This document shows, piece after piece, positions 35,078 through 43,525 of a stretch of 64,000 bases of DNA. Under the pieces are notes generated by a model. That model was given only the letters and a program-made list of their open reading frames with translations, did not search any database and was not told the DNA's origin. The DNA lies in assembly GCF_020176955.2 (NCBI RefSeq), contig NZ_JAIUCZ020000001.1, positions 1 to 64,000 of the forward strand. Reading direction: 5' to 3'. How positions within the stretch are numbered: the stretch's first letter is position 1; each line of letters opens with the position of its first letter. The translations under genes and the position numbers were made by a program. This DNA is from Nocardia sp. alder85J. GTDB taxonomy: Bacteria > Actinomycetota > Actinomycetes > Mycobacteriales > Mycobacteriaceae.

Positions 35078-36223
35078 TCAGGCCGCGGCGGTGATCAGAT
35101 CGGTGATACGCCGGCGGTGCTCCTCCGGGGTGCCGTACAGCGCGCGGCCCAGGGTGACCCGGCGCAGGTACAGGTGCAGGTCGTGTTCCCAGGTGACGCC
35201 GATACCGCCGTGGATCTGCACGCAGTCCTGCACGATCAGCGGAGTCTTCGCGCCCACATAGGATTTCGCGACGCTGACGGATTCGGCGGCCGCGGCCGGA
35301 TCGTCGTCGTGGTCGGCGGCGGCCGCCTCGGCGGTCGCGCGGCAGGCCTCCAGCCAGGTCTTGTTGTCCGCCATCCGATGCTTCAACGCCTGGTACGACG
35401 CGAGCGGGCGGCCGAAGGTGTAGCGGTCGAACATCCACGCCACGGTGGTATCGAAGGCGCGGTCGGTGGCGCCGACCGCCTCCGCCGCCGTCAGCGTCGC
35501 CGTCACCTGGATCTCGGCCACCAGTGCGGCCGCGGCCGCGGCGCCGGTGTGCACGACGGCGGCCGCGGGGACCGCGACATTCTCGAAGCGCACCTCGGCG
35601 GTGCGGCGGACCAGATCCAGGGTCCAGGTCGGTGTGATCGTCACGCCCGGCGCATCGGCGGGCACGAGAACCTGTACGGGTCCGTCCGGACCGGCCGCGG
35701 TCACCAGGAACAGATCGGCCTGCTCGGCGGCCTCGACGCGATCCTTCACGCCGCTGAGCCGGTGGTCGCCGCCGTCGGCGGTCAGCGTGGTCGTCACCCC
35801 GGCCACCGTGTCACCGGCCGGGAACGTCAGCCCGTGGCCCGGTTCGTACACCGCCCACACCGCGATCCGCTCGCCGGCGACGATCTCGCCGGTCACCTCC
35901 GCGAACCCCTCGCCGGCCGCCGCCAGCCCGGCCAGCACCGCACTGGTGGTGACCAGCGGCCCCGGCGCGCAACTGCGCCCCAGCTCGGTGGCGACCAGCG
36001 CCAGCTCGGTCAGCGGCCGGCCCGACACGGACCCGCCACCCCACTGCTCGGGTACCAGCATCGCCGTCCACCCCAGCTCCGCCGCCTGCCGCCACCAGCC
36101 GCGATCGAATCCGGCCTCCGCCTCCGCAAGCGCGCGCACCGCGGCGATCGACATGGTGTCGGCGAGAAACTCCCGCGTGGTCGACTGGAACAACCGCTGG
36201 TCCGCGGTCAGCTCGAAAGTCAT
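35078..36223 (-). CDS. Acyl-CoA dehydrogenase-like protein, partner subunit
   Basis: A 381-residue protein starting at MTFELTADQRLFQ (ATG 36221-36223); GGAGGG lies ten bases upstream. The fold is that of acyl-CoA dehydrogenases (GWTAMLVPEQWGGGSVSGRP near the N-terminus, VQDCVQIHGGIGVTWEHDLH near the C-terminus). The middle segment is degenerate relative to the FAD-binding consensus. Divergent partners of this kind (as in the FadE26-27 or ChsE pairs of mycobacteria) complete a shared active site. An imperfect TGCC..TTGGCA palindrome at 36259-36277 may regulate it. Confidence 0.92.
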   Translation of the reverse strand: MTFELTADQRLFQSTTREFLADTMSIAAVRALAEAEAGFDRGWWRQAAELGWTAMLVPEQWGGGSVSGRPLTELALVATELGRSCAPGPLVTTSAVLAGLAAAGEGFAEVTGEIVAGERIAVWAVYEPGHGLTFPAGDTVAGVTTTLTADGGDHRLSGVKDRVEAAEQADLFLVTAAGPDGPVQVLVPADAPGVTITPTWTLDLVRRTAEVRFENVAVPAAAVVHTGAAAAAALVAEIQVTATLTAAEAVGATDRAFDTTVAWMFDRYTFGRPLASYQALKHRMADNKTWLEACRATAEAAAADHDDDPAAAAESVSVAKSYVGAKTPLIVQDCVQIHGGIGVTWEHDLHLYLRRVTLGRALYGTPEEHRRRITDLITAAA

Positions 36224-36497
36224 GATTGTCCGGCCCTCCGGAAGACGCCCTGAGCAAATGCCCAAACAAAGTTGGCACATGTCTAACATTCGCCCGCCGA
36301 CCCGGTCAAGGCGCCGCCGGTCCCGCCGCCCGCAGCCGCCGCTGACCTGGCCCGTGGTTCCCCGGCCGCGCCGCTGGAGGAAAGGCGGGTGTGGCGGCGG
36401 GACCGGCGGCGCCTCGGGTCGGCGGGGCGCCTCGGCTCTCGCCCGGCGTGGCGCAGCTCCCGGCGGTCCGGCGCCGCTCGCGGTGGGTCCGGAGTGC

Positions 36498-38300
36498 TCA
36501 GGCCGATGGCCGGCGGGTCGCCGCGTTCAGCTGCGTGGTGAACCAGGCGACGGTGTCGGTGTGGCCGGCGGTGATACCGAGCATCTGCTCGGAGATCAGC
36601 AGGCGGGTGACGGCGGCGAGGACGAAGCCCAGCACGCTCGGCGGAATCGCGGTCGCGCGCAGGCCGTTCGGGAGGAGGCGGGTCAGGGCGGTGCGCTGGG
36701 TCTCGCGGGAGATCTCGGTGTAGAGGGCGACCTCGGAGCCGATCTCCTTGCGGTGGTTGGCCAGTGCGATGAACTCCAGGACCAGGGCGGTGTCGCGATT
36801 GGTGTTGTGCAGGTCCCACATCGAGCGCAGGGCGCGGCCGGTGTCGAGGGCGTGCCGTTCCCGGTCCAGGTGGCGCTGCGCGCCGCGGCGGAACACCGCC
36901 AGGAACAGATCGTCCATGGTGGGGAAGTAGTAGTGCACGAGTGCCGGTTTCACACCCGCCACGGCGGCCACCCGGCGTGAGGTCGCCGCCGCGTAGCCCT
37001 CGGTGACCATCACCTGCGCGGTGGCGTTGAGCAGCTGTTCCCGGGCGTTCGGCTCACCGTTCCCGTTGCGGCGGCGCGGCATCGGGTCGATGTCCGGTGG
37101 AAGGGATTGTGCGGGTCCGGGTGTCGCGGCCCAGGGCGCGGCCGCCGCGTACGCGGGGCCACCGGGCATCGAGCCGGGGGCGTTCGTCGTCGCGCCGAGC
37201 AGCCCGTTCTCGGCCGTCGCGCCGGTGCCGGCGGGCACACCGATGGTGACGGCGGACGAGGTGGCCGGGGCGACCGTGCCCGGAGCGGTGGAGATCGCCT
37301 CCGGCGCAAGGGATGTCGCAGGGTACGGCGCCGAGGGCGCGGCCGGGACGGCCGCGGGAGGGGTGTCGGATAGCGCCGCACCGGCGGGCGAGTCTGCGGG
37401 GATCGCGTTGCCGCGCGTCAGTGGTGATGCGGATCCGGTTGCCGCCGTGCTGGTTTCGACTGGATCGGCCGGTGTCGTACCGGGCATCGCGGCAGCCGGT
37501 GCGTCGGCCACCGTGGCCGGAGCCGCGCCGGAGTGTGCCGTGTCCGGCACAGCGGTCACTGCGGCAGGGGCCAGGTGGGCGTGCGCGGTGGCGAGTGCGG
37601 CGGTGGTCGTGGCCGTGATCGCGGCGGGGACCGGGTCCGGGCGCAAGCCGCGGACGAAGAGGTGGACCGCACTGGAGATCGTGCGGTCGGCGGCGGCGGG
37701 GCCGGGGCGGGCGTGGCCGAAGACGGTCGAGCGGCCGGGGGCGGTCACCATGGCGAGGAAGTGGCCGGCCAGCAGTTCCGGATCGTCGGCGACGATCGCG
37801 CCGAGGCGGGCGTGGTGGCGCAGCAGGTCGGCGATCAGCTGTTCGGCCGGCCACGAGGTGGCCTGCCGGGCCAGGTCGGGATGGCGTTCGGCCTGGGCCG
37901 CCGCGATCCGGCGGAGTTTGACCAGGTCGGGGTGCAGGGAGCGGGCCCAGGCGGTGGCGGCGATCTCGGTGAGCGCGTGCGTGAGGTCGCCGGGGGCCGG
38001 GGCGGTGGGTTCGGGGGTCGGCCAGTCGGCGCGCTGGACCGCCCACTCCAGCACCGACCGGAACATCGCCTCCTTGCTCGGGAAACGGGTGTACAGCGAG
38101 GCTTTCGTGGTGCCCGCCGCGCGCGCGATCGCCTCCATCGAGGTGCCGTCGTAACCCTGGTCCAGGAACAGGTGCAGCGCCGCCCCGCGCAGTGCGCGAT
38201 CCAATTCGGTGGCCTGCGCCCGTGTCGGCCGCCCGCCCCGCCGGGCGCGAGGATCGGCGTTGTCGCCCGAGGCGGCGGGAGGGGTGCGGCTCGGCGTCAT
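36498..38300 (-). CDS. Tandem TetR regulator: two TetR domains joined by a long low-complexity linker
   Basis: This 600-residue protein contains two complete TetR repressors. Residues about 24-222 form the first (helix-turn-helix around TSMEAIARAAGTTKASLYTR). Residues 223-415 are Ala/Pro/Thr/Gly-rich with no predicted fold. Residues 418-600 form the second (ATSRRVAAVAGVKPALVHYY). The second domain closely matches the stand-alone TetR encoded just upstream. Fused double TetR regulators are known (Mce3R of mycobacteria) but are about 400 residues with a short linker. A single chain could bind two half-operators asymmetrically. Internal reinitiation at Met407 is possible, though no ribosome site is seen there. 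Confidence 0.9.
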   Translation of the reverse strand: MTPSRTPPAASGDNADPRARRGGRPTRAQATELDRALRGAALHLFLDQGYDGTSMEAIARAAGTTKASLYTRFPSKEAMFRSVLEWAVQRADWPTPEPTAPAPGDLTHALTEIAATAWARSLHPDLVKLRRIAAAQAERHPDLARQATSWPAEQLIADLLRHHARLGAIVADDPELLAGHFLAMVTAPGRSTVFGHARPGPAAADRTISSAVHLFVRGLRPDPVPAAITATTTAALATAHAHLAPAAVTAVPDTAHSGAAPATVADAPAAAMPGTTPADPVETSTAATGSASPLTRGNAIPADSPAGAALSDTPPAAVPAAPSAPYPATSLAPEAISTAPGTVAPATSSAVTIGVPAGTGATAENGLLGATTNAPGSMPGGPAYAAAAPWAATPGPAQSLPPDIDPMPRRRNGNGEPNAREQLLNATAQVMVTEGYAAATSRRVAAVAGVKPALVHYYFPTMDDLFLAVFRRGAQRHLDRERHALDTGRALRSMWDLHNTNRDTALVLEFIALANHRKEIGSEVALYTEISRETQRTALTRLLPNGLRATAIPPSVLGFVLAAVTRLLISEQMLGITAGHTDTVAWFTTQLNAATRRPSA

Positions 38301-38334
38301 GCGGTGCAGTCTGCCAGGATCGGGCCTGGCACGA

Positions 38335-38358
38335 AAACTAGACCTCGACGTATAGTTT
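38335..38358. promoter_or_regulatory. AAACTA-N12-TAGTTT palindrome before the tandem TetR gene
   Basis: The 6-bp arms at 38335-38340 and 38353-38358 are perfect. The site ends 35 bp upstream of the start codon, within the expected promoter. It suits binding by the N-terminal TetR domain, whose recognition helix differs from that of the C-terminal one. Confidence 0.55.
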
Positions 38359-38406
38359 CGCCCGGGTCCCGATGTCAGGACAATGCTGAGCGCTTGCTCT
38401 AGAAAC

Positions 38407-38423
38407 TGCTGAACTTGTGCTCA
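38407..38423. promoter_or_regulatory. 17-bp operator copy 1 (tandem TetR promoter side)
   Basis: Read on the minus strand this is TGAGCACAAGTTCAGCA, identical at 16 of 17 positions to 39113-39129. It lies about 107 bp upstream of the tandem TetR start and just past the stop of the stand-alone TetR. Confidence 0.6.
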
Positions 38424-38430
38424 GCGTGGT

Positions 38431-39084
38431 TCAGCCGGCCGCGGGATGGTCGGTGGCCGCGGATTCGAAGCGGTCCAGGTGGCTCTCCACGAATTCCACC
38501 AGCTCCGCGTGCCCGCGATGGATGCCCAGCGCGTTCTCGGTGGCCAGCACCCCGGACAGGCTCGCGATCAGCAGCGACACCACCACCGGCGGGAATTCGG
38601 CCAGGTCCAGGCCGCGCTCGCGGGCGATGAAGGTCAGCGCCGTCACCTGGATCTCGCGGAAGCGGTCGGTGTAGGCGGCCAGTTCGGCGCGGATGGCGGG
38701 GCGCTGGTTGGCCAGGGCCATGAACTCCAGTTGCAGCCGGGTGCCGTGCGGTTCACGGCTGAGATCCCACAGCGCGCGCAGTGGCCGGTCGGAGAAGATC
38801 GCCCGGCGCTGCCGCTCGACGTGCGCTTCCGCGCCGCGCCGGAACACCGCGAGGTACAGGTCGTCCATGGTCGGGAAGTAGTAGTGCACCAGCGGCGGTT
38901 TCACCCCGGCGGCCGCGGCGACGCGGCGGGAGGTGGCCGCACCGTGCCCCTCCTCGCGCATGATCGTCGTCGTCGCGTCCAGGATCGCCAGCCGGGTGGC
39001 GGAATCCGCCGCGCCCACGCGCCGGGCGCCGGTGCGCGCGGGCCCGGCGCCGCTCGAACGGCCTCTTGACCTCGCTTCAGTCAC
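38431..39084 (-). CDS. TetR-family regulator, paralogue of the tandem regulator's C-terminal half
   Basis: About 217 residues. The helix-turn-helix region AATSRRVAAAAGVKPPLVHYY followed by FPTMDDLYLAVFRRG is nearly identical to that of the second domain of the neighbouring tandem regulator, so the two should recognise similar DNA. Starts at GTG 39102, ATG 39096 and GTG 39084 are all possible. TATGCT on the minus strand makes a good -10, which would put the first nucleotide at the GTG 39084 (leaderless). The site at 39113-39129 covers the expected -35, consistent with autoregulation. It is divergent from the TauD-type gene. Confidence 0.88.
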   Translation of the reverse strand: MTEARSRGRSSGAGPARTGARRVGAADSATRLAILDATTTIMREEGHGAATSRRVAAAAGVKPPLVHYYFPTMDDLYLAVFRRGAEAHVERQRRAIFSDRPLRALWDLSREPHGTRLQLEFMALANQRPAIRAELAAYTDRFREIQVTALTFIARERGLDLAEFPPVVVSLLIASLSGVLATENALGIHRGHAELVEFVESHLDRFESAATDHPAAG

Positions 39085-39112
39085 GGTGTTAAGCATAAAC
39101 ACGCCAATTGTT

Positions 39113-39129
39113 TGAGCACCAGTTCAGCA
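39113..39129. promoter_or_regulatory. 17-bp operator copy 2 (TetR/TauD intergenic region)
   Basis: TGAGCACCAGTTCAGCA differs at one base from the copy at 38407-38423. It lies between the divergent TetR and TauD-type genes, where binding would control both. Confidence 0.65.
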
Positions 39130-39181
39130 TTCCGCCGGGGCAGGCCCGCTCCCGGCTGCTGCCGGATCGAAGGGGTCCGCC

Positions 39182-40015
39182 GTGACCGTCACCACCACCG
39201 AAATCAGCGACCACATCGGGCTCGAGGTCTCCGGGATGACCGGCGCCGATCTGACCGGCGCGACCGCCGCCGAGCGGTTGCGCACCGCCCTGGACCGGTA
39301 CGGCGTCATCGTCTACCGCGAGGCGCACGTGACCGACGCCCAATTGGTCGAGCTGAGCCGCCATCTCGGCGAGGTGGTGGTGGCGCCCTACGGCGGGGAG
39401 AAGGAATTCCCGGAGGTGCAGGCGGTCACCCGCGATCCGTCCAAGAGCGTGCTGGCCGCCTACCGCGAGGGCACCTTCTTCTGGCACATCGACGGCGCCA
39501 CCGACGCGGTGCCGCAGCAGGCCACGCTGCTCACCGCGAAGGTGGTCGCCGCGGACGGCGGCGACACCGAATTCGCCAATACCTTCGCCGCCTTCGCGGC
39601 ACTGCCCGAGGCGGACCGGGCCGAATACGACGGCCTGCAGGTGGTGCACAGTTTCGCGCACTCGCAGCAGCTGGCCAATCCGGAACCCACCGAGAAGCAG
39701 CGCGCCGCCTGGGACAAGGTGCCCACCCGGGTGCATCCGCTGGTCTGGACCAGGTCGAACGGCCGCAAATCGCTGCTGATCGGCGCGACCGCGGCGAGCA
39801 TCGTCGGCCGCTGCGAGGAGGAGGGCCGCGCGATACTCGATCGGCTCCTGGAATGGTCCACCCGGCCCGAGTTCTCGCTGCGGCACCAGTGGCGACCAGG
39901 CGATCTGGTGGTGTGGGACAACACCGGAATGTTGCATCGCGCACAGCCGTACGAGGTCAGCTCGCGACGGTTGATGCATCGCACTACCCTCGTCGGCGAA
40001 GAAGCGGTCGCCTGA
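39182..40015 (+). CDS. TauD/TfdA-family Fe(II)/2-oxoglutarate dioxygenase
   Basis: A 277-residue protein with the iron-binding H-x-D in FFWHIDGATD, the distal histidine in NTGMLHRAQPY and the 2-oxoglutarate arginine in RRLMHRTTL. It starts with GTG 39182-39184. Family members hydroxylate sulfonates, aryloxyacids, carnitine precursors or isonitrile lipopeptide intermediates using oxygen and 2-oxoglutarate. The exact substrate cannot be read. It is divergent from a TetR gene, with a candidate operator between. A GAGAG-N5-TTCTC site further downstream belongs to the next gene. Confidence 0.93.
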   Translation: MTVTTTEISDHIGLEVSGMTGADLTGATAAERLRTALDRYGVIVYREAHVTDAQLVELSRHLGEVVVAPYGGEKEFPEVQAVTRDPSKSVLAAYREGTFFWHIDGATDAVPQQATLLTAKVVAADGGDTEFANTFAAFAALPEADRAEYDGLQVVHSFAHSQQLANPEPTEKQRAAWDKVPTRVHPLVWTRSNGRKSLLIGATAASIVGRCEEEGRAILDRLLEWSTRPEFSLRHQWRPGDLVVWDNTGMLHRAQPYEVSSRRLMHRTTLVGEEAVA

Positions 40016-40092
40016 CCGCCCCCGGAGCCCGAATCGCCCGCGACGACCCCGAGGTCAGGGCAGCCTAGGTTGACGCCTTCGGCCCCGCCTGT

Positions 40093-40129
40093 GAGAATCG
40101 GCACGTACAATATTGAGAGTGGCATTCTC
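40093..40129. promoter_or_regulatory. Operator upstream of P450 B
   Basis: GAGAG-TGGCA-TTCTC (40115-40129) is a good match to the regional consensus. A second left half-site, GAGAA, begins 22 bp earlier at 40093, but its right half is not recognisable. It is 71 bp before the P450 start. Confidence 0.6.
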
Positions 40130-40200
40130 GCTCGAGACTCCCAGGTGGTGTCGCGGGCAGTACGGCGCCAGTCGCCGGCCGCGGTGCGAAAGGGAGTCGA

Positions 40201-41523
40201 GTGGCGGACGACGACATCGGGTCGCTGAACTATTTCACCGACAGCACGCTGGTCACGGATCCGTACCCGTATCTCGACGCGTTGCGCGCCCGGGGCCCGG
40301 TCACCCGGGAACCGCACCACAACGTCGCCATGATCACCGGATACGACGAGGCACTCGAGGTGCTCAACGATGTGGAGAACTTCTCGTCGTGCCTCTCGGT
40401 GACCGGTCCGTTCCCGGGCCTGCCCGTTCCGGTGGAGGGCCGCGACGACGTGCCCGAACTGATCGAGAAGTACCGGGACGGCCTGCCGCTGTCCGATCAG
40501 CTGCCCTGCCTCGATCCGCCGGTGCACACCGACCATCGGGCGCTGCTGATGCGGCTGATCACCCCGAAGCGGTTGAAGGAGAACGAGGATGCGATGTGGT
40601 CGCTGGCCGACCGCGTCCTCGACACCTACCTGACCCCCGACGCGAACGGCGTCGCATCCGGTGACGTCATCGCCGATTTCATCGGCCCGTTCACCCTCTA
40701 CGTGATCGCCGATCTGCTGGGTGTCCCCGAGGACGACCAGCAGGAGTTCCTGCACGCGTTGCAGCGCGGCGGGCACCACCAGGAGGGTGGCGGTCTCGGC
40801 AGCACCGAGGGTGAGGCCATGGCGCACAACCCGATCGAGTTCCTCTACGGCCGGTTCTCCTCCTACGTCGAGGACCGCCGCCGCGAACCCACCGGCGACG
40901 TGCTGACCAGCATGGCCACCGCGACCTTCCCGGACGGCTCGGAGCCGACGGTGCTGGATGTGGTGCGGGTGGCGGTGAATCTGTTCTCGGCCGGTCAGGA
41001 GACCACGGTCCGGCTGGTGAGCAATGCGCTGAAGCTGCTCGCCGACGATCCGGAACTCCAGCGGTATCTGCGCGCGGACCGCAGCCGGATCCCGAACTTC
41101 CTGGAGGAGGTGCTGCGCACCGAGAGCCCGGTCAAGGGCGACTTCCGGTTGTCGAAGGTGCCGACCACCGTCGGCGGCGTGGATCTGCCGTCGGGGACCA
41201 TCGTGCTGGTGAGCAACGGGGCGGCCAACCGCGATCCGCGTAAGTTCGAGGATCCGTCCCGGTTCGACGCGGCCCGCTCGAATGCCCGCACGCACATCGC
41301 CTTCGGCCGCGGCCCGCACACCTGCCCGGGCGCCCCGCTGGCCCGGGCCGAGGCGCGGGTGGCGCTGGAGCGCATCCTCGATCGCACCACCGATCTGCGC
41401 ATCGTCGAGTCGGTGCACGGCCCGGCCGGCGCCCGGAAGTTCGACTATCTGCCGACGTTCATCCTGCGCGGCCTGATGTCCTTGCACATGGAATTCGACC
41501 TGGTGGAGGTGGCGGCCCGATGA
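40201..41523 (+). CDS. Cytochrome P450 (B)
   Basis: A 440-residue P450. The I-helix FSAGQETTVRL, the E-x-x-R pair in EEVLRTESP and the haem-cysteine loop FGRGPHTCPGAPLAR are intact. It starts with GTG 40201-40203. Its stop overlaps the start of a 3Fe-4S ferredoxin (ATGA), which is its likely electron donor. A reductase must come from elsewhere. Together with the acyl-CoA synthetase that follows, it may oxidise a lipid or terpenoid before CoA activation. Confidence 0.96.
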   Translation: MADDDIGSLNYFTDSTLVTDPYPYLDALRARGPVTREPHHNVAMITGYDEALEVLNDVENFSSCLSVTGPFPGLPVPVEGRDDVPELIEKYRDGLPLSDQLPCLDPPVHTDHRALLMRLITPKRLKENEDAMWSLADRVLDTYLTPDANGVASGDVIADFIGPFTLYVIADLLGVPEDDQQEFLHALQRGGHHQEGGGLGSTEGEAMAHNPIEFLYGRFSSYVEDRRREPTGDVLTSMATATFPDGSEPTVLDVVRVAVNLFSAGQETTVRLVSNALKLLADDPELQRYLRADRSRIPNFLEEVLRTESPVKGDFRLSKVPTTVGGVDLPSGTIVLVSNGAANRDPRKFEDPSRFDAARSNARTHIAFGRGPHTCPGAPLARAEARVALERILDRTTDLRIVESVHGPAGARKFDYLPTFILRGLMSLHMEFDLVEVAAR

Positions 41524-41708
41524 AGGCTTCCGTTGATTGGGATCGCTGCCGTGGCCACGGCGTCTGCACGACGATCTGTCCGGAGGTGTTCGTCCTGAGC
41601 GCCGACGGTTATGCCGAGGTGCCGGATCCGGCTGTGCCGGTGGAGCTCGAGGCGGCGGCGCGCAATGCCGCCGACGCCTGCCCGGAGCGGGCCATCGACC
41701 TCAGCTGA
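41520..41708 (+). CDS. 3Fe-4S ferredoxin, P450 redox partner
   Basis: A 62-residue ferredoxin. The cluster ligands are C10-x5-C16-x3-C20 (CRGHGVCTTIC) and a fourth region, ACPERAI. The position usually occupied by the extra Cys of 4Fe-4S proteins is occupied by His/Gly, which gives a 3Fe-4S cluster. Such single-cluster ferredoxins sit next to P450 genes in actinobacteria and pass one electron at a time. The ATGA overlap with the P450 gene supports a fixed partnership. A perfect hairpin follows. Confidence 0.96.
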   Translation: MKASVDWDRCRGHGVCTTICPEVFVLSADGYAEVPDPAVPVELEAAARNAADACPERAIDLS

Positions 41709-41729
41709 GCGCCCCGCGCGCCTACGCGA

Positions 41730-41761
41730 GCCACTGCGGTATGTGCTTGTACCGCAGTGGC
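41730..41761 (+). terminator. Terminator after P450-ferredoxin operon
   Basis: gccactgcggta (41730-41741) pairs perfectly with 41750-41761 around an 8-nt loop and is followed by TTTCGTGC. Confidence 0.85.
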
Positions 41762-41865
41762 TTTCGTGCATTCCGGGGCGGTCGTGGCGGTGCGGCCGCG
41801 GGTGCGCGAACTTGCGCGTTTCGCCGCGCGCGGGCCACCCTGGTGGGAGCATCGTTCACGTGGGT

Positions 41866-41902
41866 AAGAATAAAATTCTCTCTGGCGCGAATTCTCATTC
41901 TT
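41866..41902. promoter_or_regulatory. Operator upstream of the acyl-CoA synthetase
   Basis: AAGAA-TAAAA-TTCTC (41866-41880) matches the regional consensus. A weaker CGAAT-TCTCA-TTCTT follows at 41888-41902, 22 bp on. This is the most AT-rich stretch in the neighbourhood and probably contains the promoter. Confidence 0.6.
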
Positions 41903-41927
41903 GGCCGATCCGGCCGGGAGCGGCGCG

Positions 41928-43484
41928 ATGAGCGCCGCGGAGCTGACCCCCGCCCGGTTCGCCGAGAAGGATCCGGACCGCCCGGCGTTCGTGATGGGCT
42001 TCGGCGGCGAGACGGTGACCTACGGTCAGCTGGAGGACCGCTCCGTCCGGTTCGCGCAGGCGCTGCGGGCGCGCGGGCTGACCGTCGGCGACCATATCGC
42101 GATCGTCATGGAGAACAACCGGGCCTTCCTGGAGATCACTTGGGCGGCACAGCGTTCCGGGCTCTACTACACGGCGGTGAACCGGCACCTGCGGGCCGCG
42201 GAGGTGCAGTACATCCTGGACGACTGCGGCGCCACCGCGCTGGTGACCAGCGAGTCGATGGCCGACGTGGTCGCGGGCCTGGAGCTGTCGAAGCTGGGTG
42301 CGCGGGTGTGCGCGGCGGGCGACCTGGACGGCTTCGAGCGGTACGAGGACCTGCTGGCCGAACAGCCGGGCGGACCGCTCGACGGCGAGTGCGAGGGCCG
42401 GGAGATGCTGTACTCGTCGGGAACGACGGGGCGGCCCAAGGGGATTCGCAAGCCGCTGCCGGCCACCGCGCTCGGTGATCCGAGCGCGGGCCCGGTGCAG
42501 ATCGCGCGCGGGCTGGCCATCACCGGCGCCGTCGAGGGGGCGGTGTTCCTGTCCCCTGCGCCGCTGTATCATGGTGCGCCGCTGGTCTTCTCGATGTCGT
42601 GGCACCGCCTCGGCGGCACCGTGATCGTGATGGAGCGCTTCGAACCGGAGCGGTTCCTGCAACTGGTCGAGCAGTACCGGGTGACACATGCCCAGGTGGT
42701 GCCGACCATGTTCATCCGGATGCTGAAACTGCCGGCCGAGGTGCGGGCCCGCTACGACACCTCCAGCCTGATCGACGTCACCCACTCCGCGGCGCCCTGC
42801 CCGGTGGCGGTGAAGCGGCAGATGATGGACTGGTGGGGCCCGATCATCAGCGAATACTATTCGGGCACCGAGGATGTCGGGCACACCCAGATCAGCGCGG
42901 CGGAATGGCTGGCGCATCCGGGCTCGGTGGGGCGGCCGCGGCAGGAGTGCCACATCGTCGGCGAGGACGGCGAGGAACTGCCGGTCGGTTCGGTCGGCGT
43001 CGTCTACTTCCACGGCGGCCGGCCCTTCGAATACCACCACGATCCGGCGAAAACCGCTGCCGCCGCGCATCCCAAGGGCTGGCGTACCCTCGGTGACATG
43101 GGCTATCTCGATGCGGACGGCTACCTGTACCTCACCGACCGGCAGGCCCACATGATCATCTCCGGCGGGGTGAACATCTATCCGCAGGAGACGGAGAATC
43201 TGCTGGCCGGGCATCCGGCCATCGCGGACGCCGCGGTCATCGGGGTCCCGGATCCGGAGATGGGCGAGCAGGTCAAGGCCGTGGTGCAGCTGATGGATCC
43301 GGCCGCCGCCTCGCCGGAGCTCGCGGTCGCGCTGATCGACTACTGCCGGGCCGAACTGGCCGCCTACAAATGCCCGCGCACGGTCGACTTCGTTCCCGAA
43401 CTACCCCGCGATCCGAGCGGCAAGCTGTACAAACGGCGTCTGCGCGAACAGTATTGGGAGGGTCACGACTCGCTGGTCATCTGA
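41928..43484 (+). CDS. Fatty-acid/aryl CoA ligase (FadD-type AMP-forming synthetase)
   Basis: A 518-residue adenylate-forming enzyme. The phosphate loop [11 protein letters not shown] is near residue 165, YYSGTEDVG near 310, the hinge [11 protein letters not shown] and the catalytic-lysine region [11 protein letters not shown] at the C-terminus. I choose [11 protein letters not shown] (ATG 41928-41930) because GGGAG lies seven bases upstream; an ATG at 41901 would begin inside the operator region. It activates a carboxylic acid to its CoA thioester, feeding the acyl-CoA dehydrogenases and hydratases nearby. Chain type is unknown. Confidence 0.95.
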   Translation: MSAAELTPARFAEKDPDRPAFVMGFGGETVTYGQLEDRSVRFAQALRARGLTVGDHIAIVMENNRAFLEITWAAQRSGLYYTAVNRHLRAAEVQYILDDCGATALVTSESMADVVAGLELSKLGARVCAAGDLDGFERYEDLLAEQPGGPLDGECEGREMLYSSGTTGRPKGIRKPLPATALGDPSAGPVQIARGLAITGAVEGAVFLSPAPLYHGAPLVFSMSWHRLGGTVIVMERFEPERFLQLVEQYRVTHAQVVPTMFIRMLKLPAEVRARYDTSSLIDVTHSAAPCPVAVKRQMMDWWGPIISEYYSGTEDVGHTQISAAEWLAHPGSVGRPRQECHIVGEDGEELPVGSVGVVYFHGGRPFEYHHDPAKTAAAAHPKGWRTLGDMGYLDADGYLYLTDRQAHMIISGGVNIYPQETENLLAGHPAIADAAVIGVPDPEMGEQVKAVVQLMDPAAASPELAVALIDYCRAELAAYKCPRTVDFVPELPRDPSGKLYKRRLREQYWEGHDSLVI

Positions 43485-43525
43485 GCCGCCGGGGGGTGCA
43501 CCGGCCGGTCGCGACTGCGCTCGGG

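Noticed and set aside
37082..37082. Two separate TetR genes at 36498-38300 with a start at Met407
   Set aside because: No ribosome-binding site precedes it and the frame is continuous with coding-like composition through the linker; kept as one gene, with the alternative noted.
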